DNA of 64,000 nt. Source: Trichinella spiralis (lineage: Eukaryota > Nematoda > Enoplea > Trichinellida > Trichinellidae). Of this stretch, positions 1-10,945 are shown one piece after another; position 1 is the first letter of the stretch; every line of letters begins with the position of its first letter. The notes beneath the pieces are model-generated. The model saw only the letters and a list, made by a program, of their open reading frames with translations. It was not told the origin of the DNA and did no database searches. The translations under genes and the position numbers were made by a program. Where the stretch lies: positions 16,712,425 through 16,776,424 of the forward strand of contig CM012954.1 in the NCBI GenBank assembly GCA_000181795.3. Direction: 5' to 3'.

Positions 1-433
1 ACAACTGAGAGATTAATTAATTTTCACTTACGTAAATTTCAACAACTGCTATTAATTGTTCTCAGTTTGTAATAAAAGGGAGAAAAAATTGTTTAAAACA
101 TTTATTACAATGTTTACTGTAATACAGTAAGATACCACTTTGTGTGACTTTGCTGTCATGTTATTAAACTGGCTACGAAATGAAATTGCTAAATTTTTCA
201 ATCTACCATTTATAAGAATAAATTTCTGCCAACTCAAACAATTAATAAATATAAAAAATGAAAATCAAGTAGAATTCTGTAATTACATTTACAGCATGAT
301 TATACATACTAGTAGAATGTTTACTTTGTATTATTGAAATGTAAAAATTTTTTAAATTATCTTCAATTTACCTAACCGTACGTTTGTGTATCATTTCTGC
401 TGTGGAAGTATATTTCGCTTTCACGGGAGAATG
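1..433 (-). CDS. Possible 5' part of an unassigned gene running off the left edge
   Basis: On the minus strand an ATG at 433 opens a 22-codon exon (starts MHSPVKAKYTSTAEM) that ends at a GTAAAT donor near 371. It can be joined in phase to an open stretch near 234-140 (starts SWQKFILINGRLKN), which has a possible GTATCT donor. A strong GTAAGTG donor sits at about 27-32, so a further exon may lie at the very edge. I do not recognise the protein. The acceptor at about 235 is a weak TTTGAG, so the second exon is uncertain. The gene would continue left of the window. Confidence 0.3.
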
Positions 434-581
434 CATTGACCAACGGTGAAAATTGAACGTATTGATTACAAGTATTGAAATTAATCAAACAATTCAAAAT
501 GTATAATTTTCAAATGAATACTTGAATTTTAATTGGAAAATAGGACAACATTTCAATTTATTGTCTATAAGAATAAATTTA

Positions 582-2899
582 TTAATATTTCGTCACTACT
601 CCTTGATCGTAAATAAACGATTGACCAGCTTTCAATTTTGGATTAATCTCAAGTGGAACTAAAATTGGATAAAAGACTACAAGTGCAATCATTGCTGATA
701 ATGCGAACACGATCGTCTCGATCCAAACAACCAACGGGCCCCTGGTGGTGAATATTTTCCTTCAAAACAGTTTATCAAAAAGAAACTTTTACAATTGCAT
801 TTCACATACATAGTAACCACGGGACTGATAAGCCGCGCCAAACTTCCGGAAGATGTCAAGACGCTTTGCAAAGTTGCCTGAATAAAATTAAAATTTATTA
901 AAGCGGTTTGAAATTTGCAATTAATTTTTCTCAACCAATCACCTGCTGTCTGGGTCCAATAACATTTGCATACAATGTTGATAATGCTACATTGACAGGA
1001 GGAAAGCCGAGGAAAATTCCCAGAACACCAATTACAAATGCATACAACGGAACCACCTTGGTCCACTGACACCACACAAACTGGCTGTCACAGCCGACCG
1101 GACTTGCGGTGGAATTATTTGTCGACAAGTTTTCACCTTGAAAAATTAAATTCAAGATCAAACAAATTGTTTCAACAATGCAACTATTGTTTGTCCAACT
1201 TTGTATGACAATTTGATCAGGCCAAAAATCGTACGGCAAAGAGACGAGCAGTGCGATCAAAGTGATCACAAGACCGCAGAAAATTAGACGACGACAATCG
1301 AATCTAAATCGATCTTACTTGTTGCATACGTATAATATGCAAATTTAGACAAAATGCATACCTGTGAAAGTAGAATACATACAAGATGTAGATGAGCACG
1401 GACAAAGCGGAACCGACACCAACCAGTATACTAACATACAAAGTGGCTTCTTCTCTGCTCCATTGAAAATAGATCATGCTGAGTGGTGTTGAAATTCTTA
1501 AACAATTCATTTGCATAAAATTGCTTTAAGATGGAAAGAAAAAGGAAAACAACAAACGAACGAACGTGTCTAAATTGACGAGAACAGTGTACACACAAAA
1601 CCAACACCAAATCAACGCACCGACTGCCCATTTGCTGTACAACGGAATAACGTCTAAGAAGTCTAAAAAGTAATTTATTTCACTTGGACATTGTCATTTA
1701 AATTGAACAATAAAAAACCTGACAATCATTATGGTTAATGTCAAAAATTTGCATATGAAATATTTATTTTCTTTTTTCTTAAATGTGATTTAAAATTATT
1801 CCATTCCAAGATATCAGTGGACAAATAAGAACGTCTGTGAAGTATTTTCATTGAAGTAGTTATTTTATCAGTATAAAAAAATAAATTTACTTGTTGTTTG
1901 ATGTTCTTTCAGACCGGCGTAGACTTCTTCAAAATTGAACCATATCAACGCGAAAGATAACATAAATAGAACATTGACAATGTAAGCTGGCGCAGTGTAC
2001 AAGTTGAAATGAAAAACACTGTACACATATCCGGGGTAGCTGATGAATGATACTGCGGCTTGTAAAGCTGAAAAATGATACTTATCAATTATGAAATTGA
2101 AACACATTAAATTTCACCTGGTCCGGCGATGAAGCCGAAAGACATGCAAGCAGTGGCCACCGATATGGCACGACCGCGTTCACTTTGTTTGCTTGAAACG
2201 GCCACGTAAGCGCTCGCAGTTCCGTTCATTCCTACGTTGGATACAGGCAAACATTAACCAGCATGCTAATTTTTGCGTGCAAAATTACCAGCAGCCAAAC
2301 CCATAAACAGTCGGGCAATCAAGAGAACGAATCTTTGATTAGTTTGAAACAGCTCTGCGGAAATGTACATCGTATTGGCTATAATTGCTGTGACGATGCA
2401 AATCAAAAATATTGTCCGGCACTGTTTAGTCCGATTGCTCCAAAATCCCAACAAAGGAGCACAGACTAGCTGACCAAGACTGTAAGCGGATATTGTCCAG
2501 CCGAAGAACAGAGTTGTCGCTTGTTGATCAATCTAGAAAGGGATTTTCATTATATTAAAAAATCCATTTTGAATAATGACTGACTTTTTATTACTTGACT
2601 CATGAATGGCCAGAGTGATGAAAAATAAATTGAATATTGCAAACATTGAAGAAATAGAACATAATCGACAATGATCATGGAACGAATGCGGACGTGATTT
2701 GTCGTTTCTTCAACATTAAATGTAGAAATTTCTGGTGCCGAACCTTCGAATATTTTACCACTGCTGAAATGTCAACTTCAATTTGCTTATTTAAAAAATT
2801 AAAATATTATTTTCAAAAAATTCCTTACCAATGTGTAACGTTGGTGCGATTTTTAGTGTTGCATACAAGCGTGGGAGAGTTCGAGCTTTTGGATATCAT
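582..2899 (-). CDS. MFSD8: MFSD8/CLN7-like major facilitator, lysosomal membrane
   Basis: Multi-exon gene, start ATG 2899, stop TAA at 582-584. The first exon (MISKSSNSPTLVCNTKN) joins in phase to an exon ending in SLWPFMSQ. This is followed by GWTISAYSLGQ and GFWSNRTKQCRTIFL, the loop 2-3 signature of the major facilitator superfamily as it appears in MFSD8 (human GLWSNYRPRKEP). Later exons carry the RLFMGLAAGN helix, the lumenal QFVWCQWTK segment and LYANVIGPRQQ, which match the MFSD8 pattern QHKWCLSTP and LYSKIIGPKPQ. The last exon ends in a hydrophobic helix and a short polar tail. MFSD8 is a lysosomal membrane protein, linked in humans to a neuronal ceroid lipofuscinosis. The family call is firm; internal exon edges are approximate. 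Confidence 0.8.
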
Positions 2900-3640
2900 T
2901 TTCACAGCACAATAGTGAGACACACTAACAAAAGTTGGGAAAATTTTAGAAAAAGTAAACAGCCCAAATGTGAAAAATCTACTTCGGAAAACAACTTTCT
3001 ACTTTGTCTGTTCAAACACACAAACACGAAGCTAATTATTCAAGTTTGTAGAAAAAAAGTCATTAAATAAAAACAATATGTTCCATATACTTTTGCAAAT
3101 TATAGCAAGAATATTGTATTCAGCTCAATGAAGACACTTATCAAATTTTGATCACATCTGAGCAACAAAAATTTGAATTACACCACTGATTATATACAGT
3201 GTGGCCAACAACTGTATACCTACGTCATAACGAACCAATGATAAAAAGAAAATTTGAAAACTTTCGCGCCTTTCTGTAGGCAACGGCACGATTCATTTCA
3301 AAACATACTTCAAAATTATTCTCAGCAATATAATGCATCTTTTCTAAAATTTTTCTATCAGCTTTTCATAATGCAAATTGTGTAGATAAAAATATTTGTT
3401 TATATTAACTGTTGACATTTATTTATTTATTTATTACCACGTCTGCACATTTTGTAAGGAAAAAGTTTCAAATTCAAATCTAATCGACTGGTTGTTTACT
3501 TTTGTTAAAATAAATGATAACGCAAAATGTGATTTGGTTGAAAAAGGCGCCCATACAAGTTTATCTACCGTATATTTTTAATTGCAAACAATGAAATAAA
3601 AATCACGTGATAAGCTGATGAAAAATTCAATATCTAATGT
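2900..3640. other. Intergenic, MFSD8 promoter side
   Basis: Spacer between the 5' end of MFSD8 and the 3' end of COX5B, both minus. It holds the promoter-like cluster listed separately at 3193-3270. Otherwise AT-rich, with no supported exon. Confidence 0.6.
3193..3270 (-). promoter_or_regulatory. Candidate MFSD8 promoter elements
   Basis: About 300-370 bases upstream of the MFSD8 start lie an inverted repeat TATACAGT/ACTGTATA (3193-3200 and 3211-3218), a CRE-like TACGTCA (3221-3227), a CCAAT box (3235-3239) and an E2F-like TTTCGCGCC (3262-3270). These are consensus matches by eye. Their clustering in otherwise AT-rich spacer is what supports the call. Confidence 0.35.
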
Positions 3641-3991
3641 CTATTCTTCATCTGTCAAAGTAAACCAGTATCCACAACGGCAACGTCGAGGAAAACCTTT
3701 ACGAAGCCACATGTAGTGAATGTACAACTGGCTCGGTTCGCATATGCAGCCGATCAAACGGTTTTCAAACGCACTGGGCACCATGTTCGGTTGCTCTTTC
3801 GAGCCAACGCCCCGTTTGAAATAGGCCGGTCCAAAGTCGTAATCGCCACGAAGTTGGGAAATCAGCTCGGCACGCTGCTCGCCATAGATACCTTCGATGG
3901 GATGTTGCATGTGGCTTGCGGCACGCTGAGCCGCGGTTTTGTGCAACGAGCGAACACCGCTCCAAGCGCCGACAAAAACTGTTTTCAGCAT
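3641..3991 (-). CDS. COX5B: Cytochrome c oxidase subunit 5B, mitochondrial
   Basis: Single-exon reading frame of about 116 codons, start ATG 3991, stop at 3641-3643. The N-terminus (MLKTVFVGAWSGVRSLHK) is basic and hydroxylated, like a mitochondrial targeting sequence. The C-terminal half has the COX5B zinc site: NRLIGCICEP supplies the first CxC pair and PRRCRCGYWF the second. Human COX5B has CPSC in the second position; CxCG there is, from memory, also found in insects. The family subunit is a nuclear-encoded, matrix-facing part of respiratory complex IV. The sequence also opens in two other frames here; those are shadows. The call is strong because of motif spacing and length. Confidence 0.9.
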   Translation of the reverse strand: MLKTVFVGAWSGVRSLHKTAAQRAASHMQHPIEGIYGEQRAELISQLRGDYDFGPAYFKRGVGSKEQPNMVPSAFENRLIGCICEPSQLYIHYMWLRKGFPRRCRCGYWFTLTDEE

Positions 3992-4670
3992 CGTCAAACC
4001 CACTGGTCAATGTTCTAAAAAAATTACAAAATATTTTTATTCAAATTTCACTTTTCACACAATCACACCCAAAAACTAGAACGTTTGTTTTAAAAAAATA
4101 ACGCGTTCATAACATTGAAATGACGTTACACTGTTGTTGTTGTTGAATAACTAATAAAAGTTACTTAACGTCATTCTGAAATCAAATTCGAAATTTTCAA
4201 AAGCATCATCAATGAACACTTGAAACACCTGACCCAAAGTTTAAGTTCAAAGAAACATACATCGACAACAAAAGAAAACAATCAGAATTCTAAATTAATT
4301 ACTTTGTAATAGTGAAAGCTTAAATATAAAAGTAAGAAATTTTTATTTATAAAAATACCTCAACTGTACAACTGTAAAATTTTTGAAACAGCAATTGAGC
4401 AATTAACTGAATAATTCAACTTTTCACAATCGCAAATTAACTTACAGTAGGAATACAGTAATGTAAACATTGAAAGAACAATTGTTTATCGGATGCAATT
4501 GGTTTAAATTTAAGAATGAAGCTTTCTTCACTTTATAATCTTTTACTATTCTTCGAATTGACTCAGTAGGTGAAGGCGATTTGCATTAGAAATAAATGTT
4601 ATCAAAAATGTTCATTTCACTTCATTTTTTACTTTTCTCTCATCAGTATAAAAATTCAAAGTTTCATAAT
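3992..4670. other. Intergenic, COX5B promoter side and ENY2 3' side
   Basis: No exon supported. It contains the inverted TGACGT pair listed at 4119-4175; the rest is AT-rich spacer. Confidence 0.6.
4119..4175 (-). promoter_or_regulatory. Inverted CRE/ATF-like pair upstream of COX5B
   Basis: AATGACGTTA at 4119-4128 and its exact reverse complement TAACGTCATT at 4166-4175 lie about 130-185 bases upstream of the COX5B start codon. TGACGT is the core of CREB/ATF sites. A regulatory role is inferred from position and symmetry only. Confidence 0.4.
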
Positions 4671-5001
4671 TCAAATAATTAAATTTTTTATGTTCAGTGA
4701 GCAATTCAATATCTGAGATATAAGCTCTTGCTTCACAGACTCGGGTACAGCCTCACGAGCTAGGGGCAACCAATGCTGCTGCAAAGAAGTAAGCGACACC
4801 TTTCCTGAGCCTTCTTCCAACGCTTGACGAAAAATCTCACGCCACTGAAAGAATGAATTAAAAAATCTAGCTGCAGAACAATATTTCAAATACCTTCTCC
4901 TGTACACCGTATTCTTCCAAGCGAATACGAAGAATTTCGGCAAGAATCAAGTATTTTCCAGACTTACGCAATTCTTTTTCCAAATCTTCAGCTCTAATCA
5001 T
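4671..5001 (-). CDS. ENY2: ENY2 / e(y)2-like SAGA and TREX-2 subunit
   Basis: Two coding exons, 4894-5001 and 4671-4844, joined in phase, give 93 residues (human ENY2 is 101). Exon 1 starts MIRAEDLEKELRKSGKY and continues LRIRLEEYGVQEK, matching human LRAKLIECGWKDQ. Exon 2 has LAREAVPESVKQELISQIL, matching human GRALVPDSVKKELLQRIR. The first exon is preceded by a TTTGTCAG acceptor nine bases before the ATG, so a non-coding leader exon or trans-splicing is likely. In known animals ENY2 is a small helical adaptor shared by the SAGA deubiquitinase module and the TREX-2 mRNA export complex in the nucleus. Confidence 0.87.
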
Positions 5002-5859
5002 GTCGATGAACTGACAAAGAAGGATTTTTACTTTCTAATTAATTTATCAATTTAAAACTTTTCCATCTTTTACAAGTTTATGTCTTTTCAAAACAGTTTT
5101 TCACAATTGAATAATAAAAGAATAATCACTTAAATCTGACGGACAAGATAACCACATGAGGAGACATTAAATAAGCAAATTAAATTTCATGTTAAATGTA
5201 AAGTAAATTAAAAACTATAAACTTGAACTATAAATTAACTACAACTGAAATAACAGCTCGCCACTTGTCAGTGAAAGTAAATTTATAGGCTCTTCTTGGG
5301 ATAAAATTTACTATACGCATACCTACATTCCTTATATACTAGAATGAATTATATTACCAAGAATTATAGCGAGCTTTCAATGTACTGTAACTCTGCCTTA
5401 TAAAGTAATGCAGGTATTATTAAAGAGCAACTGCGCATACAGAATTCATTGGGCATACGCTGATTAGATAAATTTAGACAAGTTCGAACACATTTCTACC
5501 GCTTTCAGGTAGCATCTATTTATAAGCACGGCATGACAACATGTGCTTATTAACCGACAAAGATACTGTAAAAAGCATTCAGCTATTTAAATTTATACAT
5601 TTGACCCAAAAAATGTAATGTTCTTTTAACTGTTTTTATAAAACAATAAAAAATATAGTGAATAAACGATGTTTTTGATCATTTCCACTAATTCATATAA
5701 TCAATGTTCTAAAAATACACACATTTTTATTTTATTAAAATTGGTCATCGAAAGCTGACAATATAGAACGACGAGCACTTGTTCAGACAGCACAAAAACG
5801 GTTAAATATCAATTTCACAAATTTCGAATTCGAAGATCATATATTTGCCAATAAATTTT
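5002..5859. other. Intergenic spacer
   Basis: About 860 bases between the 5' end of ENY2 and the stop codon of WBP2. AT-rich; it should hold the WBP2 3' UTR and the ENY2 promoter. I see no exon or clear repeat. Confidence 0.5.
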
Positions 5860-7163
5860 TCAGCGTCGTTTTCTCAAGTCTGGATTTTCAGGAGGGCTGC
5901 TTTTCTAAAAACATTGGTAACAGTCAATATCGGATTAAACTTCAGTTTTTCACAGCAATATGCCTTCAGCGTTTCTAACGAATAAATTCAATCATAGTAA
6001 CTAGTGAAGTACTTACAGTGGTGTTCTCCTCATTTGCGCCGTTTTGTCCTAAAATTAATTTTTAACAAAAATGAACATAAATTTTCAATCATTAACCAAA
6101 AAAAATAATCACTACCATTCGTCGGATAAGGTGGTGCAGTTGCACTGGGAGTTGGAATCGGCGGATAATTGAAACTAGTGGCAGCAGCTTCATACGGCGG
6201 TGGATTAGCTGGCATAGCGGTATAAGCCCCACCTGCAGATGCGGTTGCGGGAGTGGAAACGAATAAACCGGTATACGGTGGGGGTGCCGAAGTGACAAAA
6301 ACAACTCCCGCTAAAAGAATTCAATAAAAAGATTAATAAGTAAATCAGAAAAAAAACTGATTGAAACATTTACGTGGTGGTGGTTCAAATGCTTGATAAG
6401 GAATGTTCACTCCGTATACATTAGCAGATTGACACATATAATACGGAGGTGGCTGTTGAAATATATCACCGCCCACAGCAACGTATGGTGGTGGAGAATT
6501 GTAGCTGTTAACATTTCGAGCTAAAATGGTATAGTATGCAAAAAATAGTAATCGGAAAGGTGAAAAAAAGATTTCTTACAAACTTCTATCGCTTGTAGCA
6601 TAGCTTTACCGAACTCTATGCAACCACCATGATTGAAAATTAATTTGAAATTAGCATCACCAGTCCAATTGCCATTCGGCTGCGCCATAACATCACCTGC
6701 CAAATAATTGGCTCCAAAAACGGGCTGCTCAAGCTTAACATCACGTAAGCAATGAAATGGAATCGAAAAAGACTGCAGCGGATCCTTTTTACTTTCCGAA
6801 GTGAAAATTAACTGAAAAAGAGGAATTTTTATTTCCAACTTAATATTAATGACGTAATGGACAAAAGAAAAAGTTACGCGATGAGTAGTCAAATACAGTG
6901 AACCTGATCTGTTACCATTCAACAAATTTTCTGCTGATTTCAATCGCAAATTCACTTGTTTTGTGTACAACAAAACTCTAAAATATTCGGTAAAATTATG
7001 AGCAAAATTTAACAAAAACAGTTGAAATAATGACCGTCTACTTAAAAAAATCTATTTGACTGTCATTTATTTATTTATTTATTTAGTATTTAAAAACTTA
7101 CAGTTCACCATTGTAGAGTACAATTCCTTTACCGTCAGGTGTACGATCGACATTTACTGCCAT
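5860..7163 (-). CDS. WBP2: WW domain-binding protein 2 (WBP2) with four PPPY motifs
   Basis: Seven exons join in phase from ATG 7163 (MAVNVDRTPDGKGIVLYNGEL) to TGA 5860-5862. The middle exons form the GRAM-like domain: SGSLYLTTHR, LQSFSIPFHCLRDVKLEQPV and FGANYLAGDV match human [29 protein letters not shown] and FGANYIKGTV. The tail is Pro/Tyr-rich with four PPxY motifs (SPPPYV, QPPPYY, APPPYT, NPPPYE) that bind WW domains. In mammals WBP2 is a YAP/TAZ and NEDD4-family partner and a transcriptional coactivator. The last tiny exons (GQNGANEENTT and KSSPPENPDLRKRR) rest on good donors and acceptors. Confidence 0.88.
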
Positions 7164-7561
7164 TGAAAATCAGCTAAAAATATTACGCTGGTCGACCAAC
7201 TTTTAAAATGCAACAAGCTGAATCGCTGTCACAAACAATGCTGTACCCAATGTAAACATTTGTTGAAAATCAAGTTTGATTTGTTTACTGTGTTTACTTT
7301 TGACGATAATTTAAAATTTCAGATAAAAAATTAAACACAAAAATTCAGTTTATTCAAAATGATTAATTTAATAGCAAAATATATAATACATTGAACAGAT
7401 AATAATATTTACACTTGAATATATTTTTAACAAGCAACGTGATCACTTCAACAAGAAGAATTAAAATTTCAAAAAAGTGACTGGACTAAAATTCATTATT
7501 TTACAATTTGTAAAATGAGGAAGAAATATTGCATAATTGGATGAGAAATACTTCATAAAAT
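7164..7561. other. Intergenic spacer
   Basis: About 400 bases between the WBP2 start codon and the SMG7-like stop codon. AT-rich; no exon or repeat seen. Confidence 0.5.
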
Positions 7562-9496
7562 TCATAATTTTCGTGTTTTCGGCAACACTGATGCAGCTTC
7601 TTCGAGCGAGTTCAGTTTTCTCATGGAATTTGTACTTTGCAACACGCTACCAGAATTAAATTCCGATGTCTTGCCGCCATCCTGCTTTGCATACGTTGGT
7701 GCTGACGTTCCGGAGTTTTGTAGCCGTCGAATGAATGCATCGAAATCGAAAGGCGATTCAGCTTGTTTGTCTATTTCAGCTTGTTGTTTCGAGCGGTTTG
7801 AAAAATTCCGGCTGTATCTGTTTTTCAATGTCGACTGCTCGAATGAGGGAAATTTCTTTGGTGCACAAGGTGTGGGCAGACTAGCAAGATCGGGGTTGAT
7901 TCCATGCGCATCTTTTTCTAAATTTATCAATCCAGCGGTATCCGAAATACACATGCTTGAAATTTCTTCGAAATCTTGTTCCGCGTCCACGGTACTTTCA
8001 AATTGATCACGTGACGAACAATATTTCGTTTTGAATTGCAACACTTCCTGATTATTATTACACCGTACAATACTGCTAGTGAACAATTGCTCATCGTTGA
8101 CCATTCGAACGACAAACTTACCGTACTCCACCAAGCGTTTCATTAAAATCAAATTTGCATAAGTATCCGCTTCTTCCGTTGAAACAAATCTGGCAAATGT
8201 TCCGGCCAACGGTAGAAAACCAAATAAACTGACATCAATTGGTAGTGGCTGTTCGTCCGCAGCGCTGTTAACCGTATTCACATGAAACTGCTTATTTCTC
8301 TGCAAACTGTTCAGAAACTTGGCCAATGAGGACAAATGGCTCTGGTCGGTGTGAAAATTGTTTACCAGCAGAAAATTCGGCGACTGATATTGTATCCAAG
8401 ATATTAAAATGTACAACGTATCGGCGACCACGCTGAATTGCGCTTCTTCACAAGACAACAGGATAGTCAGAAATGACTGCAAAAATTCAATGATCAACTT
8501 TTTCAAAAAGCTCAACTGATCTTCCAGCTGATCAGGCGACTTCACGTCCGCAATACATGTTTTGTCAATTTTCCAAAAAGAGCCGAACGTGATCACCAAC
8601 ATGCAAACAAGGTGGCAAGCATTCAGATGGCCAGTGCTAATTGCACGCTTCAGCGTTGCTAAAAAGGACAGCATTGTCGTTTCGACCCTACTGACTTGGT
8701 CGCCAAGGTATAAAAGCGCTTGGAAAATGCAAAACAGCTGCTCGCCGGTTGCATTGGGCAAGTTCAACCACTGCTTAATTAACACCTTGTAATATTGTTC
8801 CAAATTTGCACCAGCGCCTGTAAAACTCACCTCGCAACAATGCGCCCGAGTGTAAAAATAAAGTGCTTGAACGTTGTGACCACTGGACATTTCCAAAATG
8901 CCCAGCTGATTGAACGCATGGCCCCTTTTGGAACATAGTTTTGTCGCTTGGATGTAGCATCTTTCGGCGAGATCAAAGTCCAACATTTTCCTGTGAAAGT
9001 CGCCAATGTGAATCAAGCAAAACTGAATCAAATAATGCCAAACATCAACTGGCACATCGCTGCTAAAGGACTTTTCTGAGGCGTAATGAAATGCGTCGAC
9101 AACATGAAAATCTAACCAGTCGATTGACAAACCAGAAGTATTTAAAATTCTGTTCATAAAATCTTCCAAAAATAGAATGCCATTATACATGAACAATTGT
9201 AAATATTGAAAATTTCTGTCAATGCTTGAAAAGTATTCGGATGATCTTCTGTCCTTGCGTTTCTGCTTTTCATACATGTCTATGCAATTTTTATAACAAC
9301 GATTCCAATAAAACAATTCCAAACATTCCTCCACAGCCACTGAAGGATTGTCCAAGATTTTCTGTTCTAAAACTGCCTGCAGTTCGGAACGAATTTTCCA
9401 ATTAATGCTACCATTGCTATTGACCATCTGATTTAACAAATACGCATATTCACTTTCTGCAGCGTTTGCAACTGAAGTTGAGCAATTGGTGAACAT
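7562..9496 (-). CDS. SMG7: SMG7/EST1-like nonsense-mediated mRNA decay factor
   Basis: Single-exon frame of 644 residues, start ATG 9496, stop TGA 7562-7564. Residues about 40-240 form the N-terminal 14-3-3-like/TPR domain of the EST1/SMG5-6-7 family: YWNRCYKNCIDMYE, then HIGDFHRKM, and HAFNQLGILEMSSGHNVQAL followed by YFYTRAH, matching the family's YNQLAVLA...AVYYYVRSL segment. A long helical region follows and then a Ser/Gln-rich tail (from about residue 500). No C-terminal PIN nuclease domain is visible, which favours SMG7 over SMG5 or SMG6. SMG7 binds phosphorylated UPF1 in known animals. Unlike its neighbours it has no introns in the coding part; a CACCACAG acceptor just upstream of the ATG suggests a spliced or trans-spliced leader. 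Confidence 0.78.
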   Translation of the reverse strand: MFTNCSTSVANAAESEYAYLLNQMVNSNGSINWKIRSELQAVLEQKILDNPSVAVEECLELFYWNRCYKNCIDMYEKQKRKDRRSSEYFSSIDRNFQYLQLFMYNGILFLEDFMNRILNTSGLSIDWLDFHVVDAFHYASEKSFSSDVPVDVWHYLIQFCLIHIGDFHRKMLDFDLAERCYIQATKLCSKRGHAFNQLGILEMSSGHNVQALYFYTRAHCCEVSFTGAGANLEQYYKVLIKQWLNLPNATGEQLFCIFQALLYLGDQVSRVETTMLSFLATLKRAISTGHLNACHLVCMLVITFGSFWKIDKTCIADVKSPDQLEDQLSFLKKLIIEFLQSFLTILLSCEEAQFSVVADTLYILISWIQYQSPNFLLVNNFHTDQSHLSSLAKFLNSLQRNKQFHVNTVNSAADEQPLPIDVSLFGFLPLAGTFARFVSTEEADTYANLILMKRLVEYGKFVVRMVNDEQLFTSSIVRCNNNQEVLQFKTKYCSSRDQFESTVDAEQDFEEISSMCISDTAGLINLEKDAHGINPDLASLPTPCAPKKFPSFEQSTLKNRYSRNFSNRSKQQAEIDKQAESPFDFDAFIRRLQNSGTSAPTYAKQDGGKTSEFNSGSVLQSTNSMRKLNSLEEAASVLPKTRKL

Positions 9497-10145
9497 AATA
9501 CCTGTGGTGTTTTCAAATTTTTGTATAATTCAATAAAATTGATAATAATTTAAAAATCACATCAAAAATAAATACACCTTTACAGTATGTTGAGAAAGAA
9601 TTAAAAGAACAATTTTCTTACTGTACTAACTTTTCATTCAACCATACATTTTCATGAGAACGATTATTTCAAGTATCAGGCTATTGGATAAAAGAAGTGA
9701 AAGACAGTAATAAATTTTTAATCTACAGCGCGAGTGCGGTCTTTTTAAATTATACGCATACATTATTAACTGGGCACTCCGATTTCGGCCGCTCCCATTT
9801 TCTCCACACCGCCTTTTCGTGTGATTGGTTGTTCGCTCATAGCTTGTACGGCATTTCATCGGTAACCAGCGATTTACTTATGCTATTTTATTGGCTATTC
9901 AGTTGACTATGATGTATCGATTTTCAATCTCATTCATTCATTAACGTGATATGCAGTCTGCCGGCAAATATTTTCCATTGAAGATATGAGCATGAACACA
10001 AATAAAGAATGTAGTATATGAAATAAAGTGTCTCAGAACTAACTTTAAATAATTAAAATGTTGCACATTTGCAGCACAATGACAATCATCGAACACATAA
10101 AAATGAATCATAAGATTTATTTTGAAAGAAAGCTAATAAACTATT
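9497..10145. other. Intergenic: SMG7-like promoter side and RPL24 3' side
   Basis: No exon supported. It contains a relatively GC-rich patch (about 9770-9860) with reversed CCAAT boxes, listed separately. Short open frames on both strands here have no family signal. Confidence 0.5.
9770..9895 (-). promoter_or_regulatory. Candidate SMG7-like gene promoter with CCAAT boxes
   Basis: Two ATTGG sequences (9824-9828 and 9890-9894), i.e. CCAAT on the minus strand, sit 330-400 bases upstream of the SMG7-like start in a patch richer in G+C than its surroundings. Consensus match only. Confidence 0.3.
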
Positions 10146-10945
10146 TTAACGCTTTCCACCAACTCTCGGAGCCTGCTGTTTTACAGGCTTTGCAATTTTC
10201 ATGCGTCCTGCTGCAGCTTTCTGCGCAGCTCGCATTTTTTCCGCTTTTCTAGCCGCTTTTGCTTCTCTAGTTTTCTCTTTGGCTGCTCTGTTCAAAATGT
10301 AACAAAATTTGCAATCATCGAATTATATGTATTTATAAAAAAAGGGGAAATGAAAATAAAAAACGCTCTTATTAATATTATTAAAATTAATGCATATTAT
10401 TCAGTTAATCTTTGATAAAATGAAAAATTGATAAATTACTTCACAGCTTGTTCTCGCTGTGCCTGTCGAAACTCAGGCTTCTGATTTCGCCTTTTTAAAA
10501 TATCTTCAACCGTAAGCTTGCCGATGTCTCTTTGAAATTTAGTGGTTCGTTTCACACGGCGTTTCACCACTTCCTCTGCATGTACACCCTAAAGCAGAAA
10601 AAATTCCCAATCTTAATGCGTCTGAAGAAAATTCAAGTAAACGGTTGATGTTAACCTTCTTATGCTTTCGACGATAAAACACTGTCCACAATGTCTTACG
10701 TGGGTTTCGTTTCATTCTAAACGATCTTTCACACTTTCCATTTATAAAAATATGAACCTAAACAAACATCAAAATTGAACAAACAGCAACAAAGCGTTGA
10801 GAAACATCATGCCCTGCCATCACTGCGAACAGCTCGCTTCCCTTTGCCAGGATGAATTTTATAACCACTGAAGTTACAAGTTTCTGTCCTAAATTATGTA
10901 TGCAAATAAAATAAAAATTGCATAACGTCCAATAAATTACTTCAT
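10146..10945 (-). CDS. RPL24: 60S ribosomal protein L24
   Basis: Five coding exons (10941-10945, 10813-10888, 10656-10757, 10440-10588, 10146-10287) join to 157 residues, the same length as human RPL24. Start [20 protein letters not shown]; middle [20 protein letters not shown] then RRKHKK; end [15 protein letters not shown]. The family is a structural component of the large ribosomal subunit. The zinc-ribbon-like start keeps C6 and C36 but not the full four-cysteine set of archaeal or RLP24 types, as in animal RPL24. Exon 1 is only five bases (ATG plus AA). Intron 2 appears to start with GC (AGG|GCATGA) rather than GT; only this join keeps frame and matches DGKVFQFLNAKC of the human protein. 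Confidence 0.92.

Noticed and set aside
3716-4101. Plus-strand and minus-strand open frames over COX5B
   Set aside because: They overlap COX5B in other frames; only the minus frame 3641-3991 has the zinc-site motifs.
7623-8006. 127-codon plus-strand frame
   Set aside because: Lies opposite the SMG7-like gene, has no family signal and no splice context.
10146-10945. RLP24 (RSL24D1) instead of RPL24
   Set aside because: [14 protein letters not shown] and the APRVGGKR end match RPL24; RLP24 has a different C-terminus.
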